64,000 nucleotides of DNA from Methylobacillus arboreus (GTDB lineage Bacteria; Pseudomonadota; Gammaproteobacteria; Burkholderiales; Methylophilaceae): NCBI RefSeq assembly GCF_020532725.1, contig NZ_JAJAVC010000011.1:1-64000 (forward strand), given 5' to 3'. Positions within the stretch are counted from its first letter, which is position 1. The number at the start of each line of letters is the position of its first letter. This document shows positions 15,774 through 24,389 of the stretch, piece after piece. The notes under the pieces are model-generated. The model had not been told where the DNA came from, searched no databases, and saw only the letters and a list, made by a program, of their open reading frames with translations. A program made the translations under genes and the position numbers.

Positions 15774-16460
15774 CTACTGCGCCGAGAAACGGTAGCCGAC
15801 TCCGCGCACCGTCTGGATAAATTCCTCATGGCCTGACTCGGAAAGCGCACGGCGCAGGCGGCGGATATGCACGTCTACGGTACGGTCTTCGACAAAAACC
15901 CGGTCGCCCCAGACACGGTCCAGCACCTGGGTGCGGGAATGTACGCGCTCCGGGTTGGACATCAAGTAATGCAAGAGGCGGAACTCGGTGGGACCCAGTT
16001 CCAGCGTCTTGCCATTGCCTGATACACGGTGCGTCATCGGGTCGAGGCGCAGGCCGCCTGCCTCAAGCGGGTCGTCCGTCATTTGCGGTGCGCGGCGGCG
16101 AAGCACTGCCTTGATACGTGCATTCAGTTCGCGCGGGCTGAATGGTTTGGTGACATAGTCGTCCGCGCCAACTTCCAGGCCGCGTACCTTGTCCGCCTCT
16201 TCGCCACGCGCGGTCAGCATGATGATGGGGATGGCCTTGGTCAGGTCGTCGCCCTTGAGCTTGCGGGCAAACTCAATACCGCTCATGCCAGGCAACATCC
16301 AGTCAAGCAGGATCAGGTCTGGCAGGGTTTCGCGGATCAGCATTTGCGCCTGCTCAACGCTCAGGGCACGTACAGGGTTGTGGCCTGCTTGTGTCAGGTT
16401 GAGGGCAAGCAGTTCTTGAATTGCCGGTTCGTCTTCTACCACCAGAATATTAGCTGGCAT
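15774..16460 (-). CDS. phoB: Phosphate regulon response regulator PhoB
   Basis: 228 residues from the ATG at 16460 (MPANILVVEDEPAIQELLAL), with GAGG upstream in GTGAGGAAACCCGAC. The frame is open to 16493 but that extension has no ribosome site. The receiver domain has the phosphoacceptor Asp 53 in LLDWMLPGMSGIEFARKL and the switch/Lys segments MLTARGEE and DDYVTKPFSPREL. The C-terminal OmpR-type winged helix contains LGPTEFRLLHYLMSNPERVH and VDVHIRRLRRAL. A Pho box lies 37 bp upstream of the start, so autoregulation under phosphate starvation is expected. Confidence 0.96.
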   Translation of the reverse strand: MPANILVVEDEPAIQELLALNLTQAGHNPVRALSVEQAQMLIRETLPDLILLDWMLPGMSGIEFARKLKGDDLTKAIPIIMLTARGEEADKVRGLEVGADDYVTKPFSPRELNARIKAVLRRRAPQMTDDPLEAGGLRLDPMTHRVSGNGKTLELGPTEFRLLHYLMSNPERVHSRTQVLDRVWGDRVFVEDRTVDVHIRRLRRALSESGHEEFIQTVRGVGYRFSAQ

Positions 16461-16496
16461 GTCGGGTTTCCTCACTTGTTGAATGACGAGCAATAT

Positions 16497-16514
16497 ATGA
16501 CGCTAATATGACAG
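16497..16514 (-). promoter_or_regulatory. Pho box upstream of phoB
   Basis: On the minus strand the sequence reads CTGTCAT-ATTA-GCGTCAT. This is two 7-bp repeats of the CTGTCAT type separated by 4 bp, the standard PhoB-binding layout; the first repeat is perfect and the second has one change. It is well placed for activation of phoBR. On the other side it is 120 bp from the OFA transporter start and could affect that gene as well. Confidence 0.8.
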
Positions 16515-16634
16515 ATTGATGAACATGGTCAAAGTATTCAGGCATTGCGGTTTTATTCGATTTATATAATGATTTGTAACAAAATGTTTCATTTCATCAA
16601 TGTAATGACAAACAAATAAAACTAAGGAGAGGGC

Positions 16635-18248
16635 ATGGCTGGTTTTTTTTCCAAGGCGCGCATCACTGCTGGTCCGGGTTATAACCGTTGGTTGGTGCCT
16701 CCCGCTGCACTAGCGGTACATCTTTCAATCGGCATGGCATACGGTTTCAGCGTGTTCTGGCTGCCATTGTCCAAGGCATTGGGGATTTCCGAGCCGCTGG
16801 CCTGTGGTGAAGACGTAGGCTTCTGGATGCGTGCCATCACAACAACCTGTGATTGGAAGATCAGTGACCTGGGCTGGATGTATACATTGTTTTTCGTGTT
16901 TCTGGGCTCATCGGCTGCAGTGTTCGGGCACTGGCTGGAGCATGCCGGCCCACGCAAGGCTGGCGCTGTGGCAGCCGTGTGCTGGGGAGGCGGGTTGCTG
17001 ATTTCAGCCATTGGGGTTTATACCCACCAACTCTGGATGATGTGGCTGGGCTCGGGCGTCATTGGCGGGATCGGGCTTGGCTTGGGCTACATCTCCCCGG
17101 TTTCCACCCTGATCAAGTGGTTTCCGGACCGACGCGGCATGGCCACCGGCATGGCGATCATGGGGTTTGGCGGCGGCGCCATGATAGGCGCGCCTCTCGC
17201 CAATACCCTGATGAATTATTTTGCGACTGAAACCTCGGTAGGCGTGTGGGAAACCTTTGCGACAATGGGCGTGCTCTATTTCATTGCCATGATGATCGGG
17301 TCGCTGGGTTACCGTGTGCCGGCGCATGATTGGAAGCCAGAAGGCTGGAAACCGCCTGCGAACAATGGCAAGGCCATGATCACGCCGCACCATGTGCATG
17401 TGAACCAGGCACACAAGACGCCGCAGTTCTGGCTGTTGTGGTGGGTGCTTTGCCTCAATGTCAGTGCGGGCATAGGCGTGATCGGCATGGCGTCGCCGAT
17501 GTTGCAGGAAGTGTTTGGCGGGCTGTTGATCGATGTGCCGCTCAAGCTTGCCGAGTTGAGCGGAGAGCAGAAATTGCAGGTGGCGGCTATCGGGGCCGGT
17601 TTTGCCGGATTATTGTCCTTTTTCAATATCCTCGGCCGGATTGGCTGGGCCTCTTGCTCCGATTTTCTCGGCCGCAAACTGACCTACATCATCTTCTTTG
17701 CCCTGGGTTTTGTGCTTTACGTGCTATCGCCTTGGGCGGGCAGCATAGGCAGCGTGGCGTTGTTTGCCGGTTTGTTCTGCATCATTTTGACTATGTATGG
17801 CGGCGGGTTTTCCACGATTCCTGCCTATCTTGCAGATATTTTCGGTACCCAGCACGTAGGAGCGATCCATGGCCGCCTCCTGACTGCCTGGGCGACCGCA
17901 GGGGTGTTGGGGCCGGTGATTGTCAATTATCTGCGCGATTACCAGCTTGATCATGGCGTGCCTGCCGACCATGCCTACAATATGATCATGTATGTGCTGG
18001 CCGCATTGTTGCTGGTGGGATTCGTTTGCAACCTGCTGGTGCGTCCGGTTGCGGAAAAGCACTATATGACGGCTGCCGAGCTTGAGGCCGAAAAAAAGGT
18101 TTCGCATGAGCAGGCACAAAAGGTAACGCAGGCGGCAGTGCACAAGAGCAGCGCGATATTGGCTGCTGCGGTATGGATTGCAGTGGGCATTCCGATAGCC
18201 TACGGCATCTGGAATACTTTGCAGAAAGCCGTTATCTTGTTTCATTGA
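16635..18248 (+). CDS. OFA-family MFS transporter (oxalate/formate antiporter-like)
   Basis: 537 residues with AAGGAGAG a few bases before the ATG. The N-terminal helix has HLSIGMAYGFSVFWLPLSKA, followed by the long first loop with paired Cys (PLACGEDVGFW and TTCDWKISDLGW) typical of the OFA subfamily. GIGLGLGYISPVSTLIKWFP and RRGMATGMAIMGFGGGA follow, then a His-rich cytosolic loop (ITPHHVHVNQAHK) and a second six-helix half (IGRIGWASCSDFLGRK, GGFSTIPAYLADIFG). A further helix lies near the C-terminus. The substrate is likely a small carboxylate such as formate, oxalate or lactate; the sequence alone does not say which. Confidence 0.88.
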   Translation: MAGFFSKARITAGPGYNRWLVPPAALAVHLSIGMAYGFSVFWLPLSKALGISEPLACGEDVGFWMRAITTTCDWKISDLGWMYTLFFVFLGSSAAVFGHWLEHAGPRKAGAVAAVCWGGGLLISAIGVYTHQLWMMWLGSGVIGGIGLGLGYISPVSTLIKWFPDRRGMATGMAIMGFGGGAMIGAPLANTLMNYFATETSVGVWETFATMGVLYFIAMMIGSLGYRVPAHDWKPEGWKPPANNGKAMITPHHVHVNQAHKTPQFWLLWWVLCLNVSAGIGVIGMASPMLQEVFGGLLIDVPLKLAELSGEQKLQVAAIGAGFAGLLSFFNILGRIGWASCSDFLGRKLTYIIFFALGFVLYVLSPWAGSIGSVALFAGLFCIILTMYGGGFSTIPAYLADIFGTQHVGAIHGRLLTAWATAGVLGPVIVNYLRDYQLDHGVPADHAYNMIMYVLAALLLVGFVCNLLVRPVAEKHYMTAAELEAEKKVSHEQAQKVTQAAVHKSSAILAAAVWIAVGIPIAYGIWNTLQKAVILFH

Positions 18249-18265
18249 GATTGATTGGAGCAAGT

Positions 18266-18856
18266 GTGGGCGATCGTTGTCGTTGTGGCTGGGCCAAAGG
18301 CCCGCTGGATGTGGTCTATCATGACACTGAGTGGGGCGTGCCTGTGCATGACGACAGGCTGCTGTTCGAGTTCCTGGTGCTGGAGGGCGCGCAGGCAGGC
18401 TTGAGTTGGAGCACGGTTTTAAAGAAACGCGAGCATTACCGCAAGGTGTTTGACCAGTTCGAGATTGCCAGGGTCGCTGCCTATGATGCGGACAAGGTGG
18501 CAGCATTGCTGGCAGACCCTGGCATCATACGCAACCGGCTCAAGGTGGCTGCTGCCATCGGTAATGCGCGAGCAGCGCTTGGGGTGCAGGCGAAATACGG
18601 CAGCCTGGATGCATTTCTCTGGCAGTTCGTGCAAGGAAAGCCGCAGGTCAACCACAGGCTTGGCATGGCTGAGATACCAGCCAGTACCGAGGTTTCAGAC
18701 CGCATGTCCAAGGTTTTGCAGCAACATGGATTCAAGTTTGTCGGCTCCACCATCTGCTACGCTTTTATGCAGGCCATCGGCATGGTCAACGATCATACCG
18801 TGGATTGCTTCCGCTATGCTGAACTGCTGTTCAGCCCGCCTAACGTGCTAAAATAA
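18266..18856 (+). CDS. tag: DNA-3-methyladenine glycosylase I
   Basis: 196 residues from a GTG at 18266 with GGAG 5 nt upstream; the frame is open further upstream but lacks a ribosome site there. It removes 3-methyladenine from alkylated DNA. Conserved features are RCRCGWAKGPLDVVYHDTEWG with zinc-ligand candidates Cys 5 and His 19, FEFLVLEGAQAGLSWSTVL, and the C-terminal DHTVDCF supplying the other His/Cys ligands. Length matches the E. coli enzyme (187 aa) closely. It begins 17 bp after the transporter stop and may be co-transcribed. Confidence 0.95.
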   Translation: MGDRCRCGWAKGPLDVVYHDTEWGVPVHDDRLLFEFLVLEGAQAGLSWSTVLKKREHYRKVFDQFEIARVAAYDADKVAALLADPGIIRNRLKVAAAIGNARAALGVQAKYGSLDAFLWQFVQGKPQVNHRLGMAEIPASTEVSDRMSKVLQQHGFKFVGSTICYAFMQAIGMVNDHTVDCFRYAELLFSPPNVLK

Positions 18857-18925
18857 CAGGATTCACCAGCCGTTGGCTGAACCCAATCAATAGCGCAGCC
18901 CGTTGCGCCTAGTTCGGACGAAATC

Positions 18926-19375
18926 ATGAAGAAAATCGCAGTAGATTTGAATGGCAAGGATTTGCGCATTGGTATTGTGCTGTCCCGTTTCAACAGCAAT
19001 ATCGGTGACGCCCTGCTCAAGGCCTGTGTGGACCAGTTGCACAAGCTTGGCGTGGCAGATGACGACATTACGCTGGCGACTGTGCCCGGTGCTTTGGAAA
19101 CGCCTGCTATCCTGTTGCAAATGGCGGATAGCGAGCAGTTTGACGGCCTGATTGCACTGGGCGCGATCATCCGTGGCGAAACCTATCATTTTGAAGTGGT
19201 TTCCAATGAGTCTGCACGCGGCATTTCTGATGTGCAGTTGAGCACCGGTATTCCGGTTGCGAATGCCATCCTTACCACTGAAAACGACGAGCAGGCTGAA
19301 GCCCGCACCGCAGTCAAGGGCGCTGAGGCGGCGGATGTGGTCGTTGAGATGATCAACCTGCTGAAGCAGCTATGA
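18926..19375 (+). CDS. ribH: 6,7-dimethyl-8-ribityllumazine synthase
   Basis: 149 residues. It condenses 5-amino-6-ribitylaminouracil with dihydroxybutanone phosphate in the penultimate riboflavin step. Signature segments are [53 protein letters not shown] (with the catalytic His) and [14 protein letters not shown]. It overlaps nusB by 4 bp (ATGA, 19372-19375), the common ribH-nusB arrangement. No FMN riboswitch is apparent in the short gap after tag. Confidence 0.97.
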   Translation: MKKIAVDLNGKDLRIGIVLSRFNSNIGDALLKACVDQLHKLGVADDDITLATVPGALETPAILLQMADSEQFDGLIALGAIIRGETYHFEVVSNESARGISDVQLSTGIPVANAILTTENDEQAEARTAVKGAEAADVVVEMINLLKQL

Positions 19376-19851
19376 GCGATACCGACAAAAAACCTGTAGA
19401 GACGAAGAAACCGGCCAAAGCGGCCCGCAGCCGCCGTAAGTCGCGCGAGCTGGTACTCAAGGGTATTTACCTGGGCCTTCTGAACCAGAAAGAGGTGCGC
19501 GTCATCATACGCGAACTTGCCGATGACCCGGATTTCGACCGCGCAGATGAGGAATATTTCCGCCAGTTGCTCGAAGGCGTGGCCTCGCATATGGATGAGC
19601 TGGATGCGCGGCTTGTGGGCGCGCTGGACCGCCAGGTCTCCGAGCTGAGTCCTATCGAGCACGCTATCCTGTGCATTGCGACTTATGAGCTGGTGCACGA
19701 TGTCACCATTCCCTATCGCGTTGCCATCAATGAAGGCGTGGAGCTGGCTAAGATTTATGGCGGTACCGATGGGCATAAGTATGTCAATGGCGTGCTGGAC
19801 AAGATTGCAGCCGAGGCCAGGCCTGAAGAGTTCCAGCGCGGCAGGAAATGA
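19372..19851 (+). CDS. nusB: Transcription antitermination factor NusB
   Basis: 159 residues. A Lys/Arg-rich start ([20 protein letters not shown]) leads into the all-helical NusB fold, with [18 protein letters not shown] and [19 protein letters not shown], then [19 protein letters not shown] and [14 protein letters not shown] near the end. With NusE it binds BoxA RNA in rRNA leaders. Translation is probably coupled to ribH through the ATGA overlap. A strong terminator follows 21 bp downstream. Confidence 0.96.
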   Translation: MSDTDKKPVETKKPAKAARSRRKSRELVLKGIYLGLLNQKEVRVIIRELADDPDFDRADEEYFRQLLEGVASHMDELDARLVGALDRQVSELSPIEHAILCIATYELVHDVTIPYRVAINEGVELAKIYGGTDGHKYVNGVLDKIAAEARPEEFQRGRK

Positions 19852-19871
19852 TCCTTCATGTGTATTCAGTG

Positions 19872-19901
19872 ATAGCCAGCCTGTGCGCTGGCTATTTTTT
19901 T
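19872..19901 (+). terminator. Rho-independent terminator after nusB
   Basis: ATAGCCAGC and GCTGGCTAT form a perfect 9-bp stem with a 6-nt loop (CTGTGC), followed by seven T residues including the last stem base. Confidence 0.92.
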
Positions 19902-20084
19902 GCCTGGTGTGCAGATTGGATAAAGGCATGAAAAATACATTGTTGTGACGGGCGGGCTTGTAATCTCGTGCAGGCTTTGTAAAGATTGGGCTTAACAATA
20001 ACCATAACAAGTTAAAGCAGGCATGCCGGCTTCGGGGAAAACAGAAGGCAAGGAGCGGCAGCCTGGCGATAAGGGAGTTGTATC

Positions 20085-20783
20085 ATGGCAAAACTGGTGC
20101 TTACGCTGGAAGGAGACTTCCTGGCTGAGTTCCCATTGGGTCAACAGCGTTTGACCATTGGCCGGCGGTCAAACTGTGATATCAGGCTGGAGAACCTGGC
20201 GGTCAGCGGCGAACATGCTGCCGTGGTGGCAGTGGATGATGCGTTTTATATCGAGGATAACCAGAGTACCAATGGCACCATGGTGAATGGTCAGGCGATT
20301 ACACGGCATCAATTGCAGGATGGTGACATGATAGGCCTGGGCCGCCACCAGATTGAATATCGCGAGGAAGATATTGCGGCTGATCGCGGTTTTGAAAAGA
20401 CAGTCCTGGTCATGCCGCTGATCAACGACATGATGGCCAGGGCTGCTGGCAGCCGTGTTGCGGATGCAGCCGGTAACAGTCAGCCTGATGTTGCGGCGAA
20501 TTCGCCGGTGCCGGTCGCTGGCGGCCTGGCGAAGGTCAAGGTATTAAGCGGCACCAGCAATGGACGCGAACTGGTGCTGACGAAAACGCTGACAACACTT
20601 GGCAGGAGTGGTGTGCAGGTCGCCGTGATTACCAGGCGTCCGCATGGCTATTTTCTTGCCCATGTCGAAGGCGAGGGGCGGCCAGTGTTGAATGGCCATG
20701 CCGTGGGCCTTCAGGCCCAGGTGCTGGCAAATGGAGATGTTATCGAGCTTGCTGGAGTGAAGATGTTATTTTCTTTGGAGTAA
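20085..20783 (+). CDS. FHA-domain protein
   Basis: 232 residues. The N-terminal forkhead-associated domain has the phosphothreonine-binding elements GRRSNCDIRLENLAVSGEHA and STNGTMVNG, then LQDGDMIGLGRHQIEY (about residues 20-90). After an Ala/Val-rich linker a second, degenerate FHA-like fold follows (VLSGTSNGRELVLTKTLTTL, then NGHAVGLQAQVLANGD). GGGAG precedes the ATG. It lies 21 bp upstream of a GAF/HD-GYP gene and is probably co-transcribed with it, which suggests a link between Ser/Thr phosphorylation and second-messenger turnover. No kinase is encoded nearby. Confidence 0.88.
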   Translation: MAKLVLTLEGDFLAEFPLGQQRLTIGRRSNCDIRLENLAVSGEHAAVVAVDDAFYIEDNQSTNGTMVNGQAITRHQLQDGDMIGLGRHQIEYREEDIAADRGFEKTVLVMPLINDMMARAAGSRVADAAGNSQPDVAANSPVPVAGGLAKVKVLSGTSNGRELVLTKTLTTLGRSGVQVAVITRRPHGYFLAHVEGEGRPVLNGHAVGLQAQVLANGDVIELAGVKMLFSLE

Positions 20784-20804
20784 GATGGTCATACCGGAGG
20801 AGTG

Positions 20805-22433
20805 ATGACACCACGTCGTGCATTGACCAAGCAGCTGGAAGACCTGAATGCGATCGGCATCGCCCTGTCTGCCGAGCATGATAGCCAGCGCCTGCTGGAA
20901 ATGATCGTGATGAGCGCTAAGAGCCTCACCAATGCTGACGCTGGCACTTTGTACACCGTCACCCAGGAACAGACATTGCAGTTCGAGATCATGCGTACCA
21001 GTTCGCTCGGTATTAAAATGGGTGGTACCACTGGCGTGCCGATTCCTTTTCCAGCATTGCCCTTGTACCTTGAAGGCGGGCAGCCCAACTATCATATGGT
21101 TGCGGCCTATGCTGCCCTGAATGATTGTACGGTCAATATTGACGATGCATACCAGGCCGAGGGGTTTGATTTTTCAGGCACCCGCCAGTTTGATGCGACT
21201 ACCGGCTACCGCTCCCGTTCATTCCTGACCGTGCCCATGAAGAATCATGAGGGCCAGATCATTGGCGTGTTGCAATTGATCAATGCCAAGGATGAAGCCA
21301 CGGGGGAGATCGTGTCTTTTTCCGACTCCAGCCAGCGGCTGGTGGAGTCGCTGGCATCACAGGCCGCAGTCGCGCTGACCAATCACCAGTTGATTGCAGG
21401 CCTGAGGAATTTGTTCGAGGCATTCATTCGCCTGATCGCGGGGGCGATTGACGCCAAATCCCCTTATACCGGTGGGCATTGCCGGCGGGTGCCGGAGCTT
21501 GCGATGATGCTGGCATCTGCGGTTAATCGTGCTGAGTCCGGGGCGCTCAAGGATTTCCATATGGGCGGCGGGGAGCTGGATGAGCTGCGCATTGCGGCCT
21601 GGTTGCATGATTGCGGCAAGATCACCACGCCAGAAGCCCTGATGGACAAGCCAACCAAGCTTTCAACCATTTTCGACCGCATTGCCTTGCTCGAACAGCG
21701 GTTTGCGCTATTGAAGAAACAGCGGCAATGCCGCTTGCTGCAGCAGCAACTCGATTGTGTGCGGAATGGCCGCGAAGCAGATGTTGGCAGGCTTGAGCAG
21801 GAATATACGGATTGGAGCAAACAGCTTGATGATGATCTCGAGTTTTTGCGCAGGGTTAACATAGGCAGCGAGGGAATGCTGCCCGAGGACCAGGCGCGCG
21901 TACTCCAGGTGGCCCAATATCCGCTGGAGGATGCGCAGGGGAATACAATCAATTTCCTGACAGAAGACGAGGTCTACAATTTAACCATCAGCTCCGGCAC
22001 CTTGACCCCGGAGGAGCGGCAGGTGGTCAATCAGCATATTGTCGTGACGATAAACATGCTGGAGTCATTGCCCTATCCCCCAGGGCTGCAACACGTTCCC
22101 GAGTATGCCGGCGGCCATCACGAGCGGATGGACGGGCAGGGATACCCGCGCGGCCTGAAAGGGGAGGAGCTTTCAATTCCCGCGCGTTTGATGTGTATTG
22201 CGGATATTTTTGAAGCCCTGACTTCGGATGACCGCCCGTACAAAAAAGCCAAGACTTTGTCAGAGGCGCTGCATATCCTCGGGGAAATGAAGCTGGATCA
22301 TCATATCGACCCGGATTTGTTCGATATTTTCATCAGGGAAAAGGTGTATCTGGAGTACGCCAGGCAGTACCTGCGGCCTAACCAGATTGATGAAGTGGAT
22401 GAGTCGGCAATACCGGGCTATAAGCCGGGCTAA
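20805..22433 (+). CDS. GAF/HD-GYP domain phosphohydrolase (c-di-GMP phosphodiesterase candidate)
   Basis: 542 residues from the ATG at 20805 with GGAGG 4 nt upstream; the GTG at 20802 is too close to it. The N-terminal GAF domain covers about residues 20-190 (LTNADAGTLYTVT, SRSFLTVPMKNHEGQIIGVL). The HD domain begins at about 210 with TGGHCRRVPELAMMLA and LHDCGKI. A Gln/Arg-rich coiled-coil insertion of roughly 125 residues (LLKKQRQCRLLQQQLD) separates it from the GYP half, HHERMDGQGYPRGLKGEELS and ADIFEALTSDDRPYKKA. The metal-binding HD and GYP signatures are kept, so c-di-GMP hydrolysis is likely. Its stop overlaps that of lpxH on the other strand. Confidence 0.9.
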   Translation: MTPRRALTKQLEDLNAIGIALSAEHDSQRLLEMIVMSAKSLTNADAGTLYTVTQEQTLQFEIMRTSSLGIKMGGTTGVPIPFPALPLYLEGGQPNYHMVAAYAALNDCTVNIDDAYQAEGFDFSGTRQFDATTGYRSRSFLTVPMKNHEGQIIGVLQLINAKDEATGEIVSFSDSSQRLVESLASQAAVALTNHQLIAGLRNLFEAFIRLIAGAIDAKSPYTGGHCRRVPELAMMLASAVNRAESGALKDFHMGGGELDELRIAAWLHDCGKITTPEALMDKPTKLSTIFDRIALLEQRFALLKKQRQCRLLQQQLDCVRNGREADVGRLEQEYTDWSKQLDDDLEFLRRVNIGSEGMLPEDQARVLQVAQYPLEDAQGNTINFLTEDEVYNLTISSGTLTPEERQVVNQHIVVTINMLESLPYPPGLQHVPEYAGGHHERMDGQGYPRGLKGEELSIPARLMCIADIFEALTSDDRPYKKAKTLSEALHILGEMKLDHHIDPDLFDIFIREKVYLEYARQYLRPNQIDEVDESAIPGYKPG

Positions 22434-23173
22434 AGAGGCTGGTGGCGGAAGCCAGCCTCATCTGCAAACAGGCAACTCCCCTGTTCATACCAGTCGCCCA
22501 ATACCCAGCGTTTGACCTTGTGACCATCAACCTCCAGCTCATGCAATGCAGGGCGATGGGTGTGGCCATGGATCAGCAGGTCTGGATATTCATAGCGGCG
22601 TAATAGTTCGTCAACGGCCACTGCATTGACATCCATGATGCTTTCCTGCTTGCCGGATTTCTCTTGTTCGCTACGTTGGCGCAGCGCCTCGATTTGTGCC
22701 TTGCGAACACTGAGCGGTTGTTGCAAGAAGGTTTGCTGCCAGGCGGGGCTACGCACCTGCTGGCGGAAGTCCTGGTAAGCGACATCGTCGGTGCACAATG
22801 CATCGCCATGGCTCAGCAGCACACGTTTGCCATAAAGGGTGAGCAAGGTTGGGTCAGGCAAAATTGTGAGGCCGGCAGTTTGAGCGAAGGCTTCACCAAT
22901 CAGAAAATCGCGGTTGCCGTGCATGAAATAAATGCGTGTGCCCTGGTTCGATAGCTCACGCAAGGCCTGGATGATGGGCTGGTGTTGGGCCAGGTCGTCG
23001 TCGCCGGCCCAGTACTCGAAAAAATCGCCCAGAATATAAAGCGCCTCGGCCTGAGCGGCCTGCTGGCGCAGGAACTCAAGAAACTGGGTGGTGATGGCAG
23101 GCCTGGAGCCGCATAGGTGCAGGTCAGAAATAAACAGGCTATGCGCCGTTTGCTTCTGGCCTGCTGGCTCCAT
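22430..23173 (-). CDS. lpxH: UDP-2,3-diacylglucosamine diphosphatase
   Basis: 247 residues. It cleaves UDP-2,3-diacylglucosamine to lipid X in lipid A synthesis at the inner face of the cytoplasmic membrane. Metallophosphoesterase motifs are in order: FISDLHLCGSRP, YILGDFFEYWAGDDD, FMHGNRDFLIG, LLSHGDALCTDD and LIHGHTHRPALHEL. It is the last gene of a five-gene minus-strand cluster (TPR protein, L,D-transpeptidase, two cyclophilins, lpxH), 15 bp after the second cyclophilin. Confidence 0.95.
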   Translation of the reverse strand: MEPAGQKQTAHSLFISDLHLCGSRPAITTQFLEFLRQQAAQAEALYILGDFFEYWAGDDDLAQHQPIIQALRELSNQGTRIYFMHGNRDFLIGEAFAQTAGLTILPDPTLLTLYGKRVLLSHGDALCTDDVAYQDFRQQVRSPAWQQTFLQQPLSVRKAQIEALRQRSEQEKSGKQESIMDVNAVAVDELLRRYEYPDLLIHGHTHRPALHELEVDGHKVKRWVLGDWYEQGSCLFADEAGFRHQPL

Positions 23174-23188
23174 GCTTGAGGATACTAC

Positions 23189-23680
23189 TTAAACGATTTC
23201 AGCGCGTTCAATGACCACAGGCTCGAGGGGCACGTCCTGGTGACCATTCTTGCTGCCGGTTTTGACCTTTTTGATCTGGTCGATGACTTCCGTACCTGCA
23301 GTTACCTTGCCGAATACGGCATAGCCCCAGCCTTGCGAAGTAGGCGCAGTGAAATTGAGGAAGTCGTTGTCAGCCACATTGATGAAAAACTGGCTGCTGG
23401 CAGAGTCCGGCGCAGGCGTGCGGGCCATGGCAATGGTGTAAGTCTTGTTCTGCAGGCCATTGTTGGCTTCGTTCTTGATGGCAGGGTTGGTTGGCTTTTG
23501 CTGCATGTCGGGCGTGAAGCCGCCACCCTGGATCATGAAGCCATCAATCACGCGGTGAAAGACAGTGTTGTCGTAAAAGCCGTCTTTGACGTATTGCACG
23601 AAGTTGGCCGTAGTAATCGGGGCCTTTTCTTCGTCGAGTTCCAATGTGATTTCACCGAAGTTGGTATGCAGTTTAATCAA
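23189..23680 (-). CDS. ppiB: Cytoplasmic peptidyl-prolyl cis-trans isomerase (cyclophilin B)
   Basis: 163 residues with no signal peptide. Cyclophilin core residues include [20 protein letters not shown] and [16 protein letters not shown], then [18 protein letters not shown] and [17 protein letters not shown]. It catalyses proline isomerisation in folding proteins. The start overlaps the stop of the upstream periplasmic cyclophilin by 4 bp, so the pair is coupled, and lpxH follows. Confidence 0.95.
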   Translation of the reverse strand: MIKLHTNFGEITLELDEEKAPITTANFVQYVKDGFYDNTVFHRVIDGFMIQGGGFTPDMQQKPTNPAIKNEANNGLQNKTYTIAMARTPAPDSASSQFFINVADNDFLNFTAPTSQGWGYAVFGKVTAGTEVIDQIKKVKTGSKNGHQDVPLEPVVIERAEIV

Positions 23681-24360
23681 GGTTTCTTTCCTTTGCTTTT
23701 GGTTGGAGCTTCTGTCTGCGCCAGGGTCTTGAGTTTCTTGTAGTCCAGGCGTTCAGCAATATTGATTGGCTGGTCAAGCAATGCCACGCGTTCGATGACG
23801 ACGGGTTCCACAGGCACGTTGAGATGGGCGCCGACTACCCTGGTTGGGCTCTTGCCAATTTTTTCGACAATATCGATGCCTTTGATCACCTTGCCGAATA
23901 CGGCATAGCCGATATAGGCTGCTTCAGGCTTGTGGAAGTTGAGGAATTTATTGTCAGACAGGTTGATGAAGAACTGCGATGTCGCAGAGTGCGGCGCAAA
24001 CGCGCGCGCCATGGCAATGGAGCCATATTCGTTCTTGAGGCCGTTGTTGGATTCGTTTTCAATTGGCGAGAAGGTGGACTTTTCCTTCATGTCAGCAGTG
24101 AGCCCGCCACCTTGCACCATGAAACGGTCCACGGTGCGGTGGAAGGTGGTGCCCGTGTAGAAGTCGCTGGTGACGTACTGGATGAAGTTGGCTACCGTCT
24201 TGGGCGCCTTGTCCGGATAGAGCTCAATGATGAAGCTGCCGTGATTGGTGTATACTTCCAGTTGCTGCGGTGCGTTGTCGGCTGCCAGGACAGGCAGGCT
24301 GACGAACAGCATGGAAAGGTATAAGAACGGGACTAATAAAGCACGTGTTGTTGCGCGCAT
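23677..24360 (-). CDS. ppiA: Periplasmic peptidyl-prolyl cis-trans isomerase (cyclophilin A type)
   Basis: 227 residues from the ATG at 24360 (GGAGG 8 nt upstream). A signal peptide [20 protein letters not shown] ends near VLAA. The cyclophilin domain has [35 protein letters not shown] and [17 protein letters not shown]. It also has a C-terminal tail ([20 protein letters not shown]) absent from the cytoplasmic paralogue next to it. It overlaps ppiB by 4 bp. The tandem periplasmic/cytoplasmic pair suggests an old duplication. Confidence 0.93.
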   Translation of the reverse strand: MRATTRALLVPFLYLSMLFVSLPVLAADNAPQQLEVYTNHGSFIIELYPDKAPKTVANFIQYVTSDFYTGTTFHRTVDRFMVQGGGLTADMKEKSTFSPIENESNNGLKNEYGSIAMARAFAPHSATSQFFINLSDNKFLNFHKPEAAYIGYAVFGKVIKGIDIVEKIGKSPTRVVGAHLNVPVEPVVIERVALLDQPINIAERLDYKKLKTLAQTEAPTKSKGKKP

Positions 24361-24389
24361 CAGAATATCCTCCAATATCAAAGTCTGCA

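Noticed and set aside
18857-18925. FMN riboswitch before ribH
   Set aside because: The gap after tag is only 69 bp and lacks the conserved FMN-element sequence blocks.
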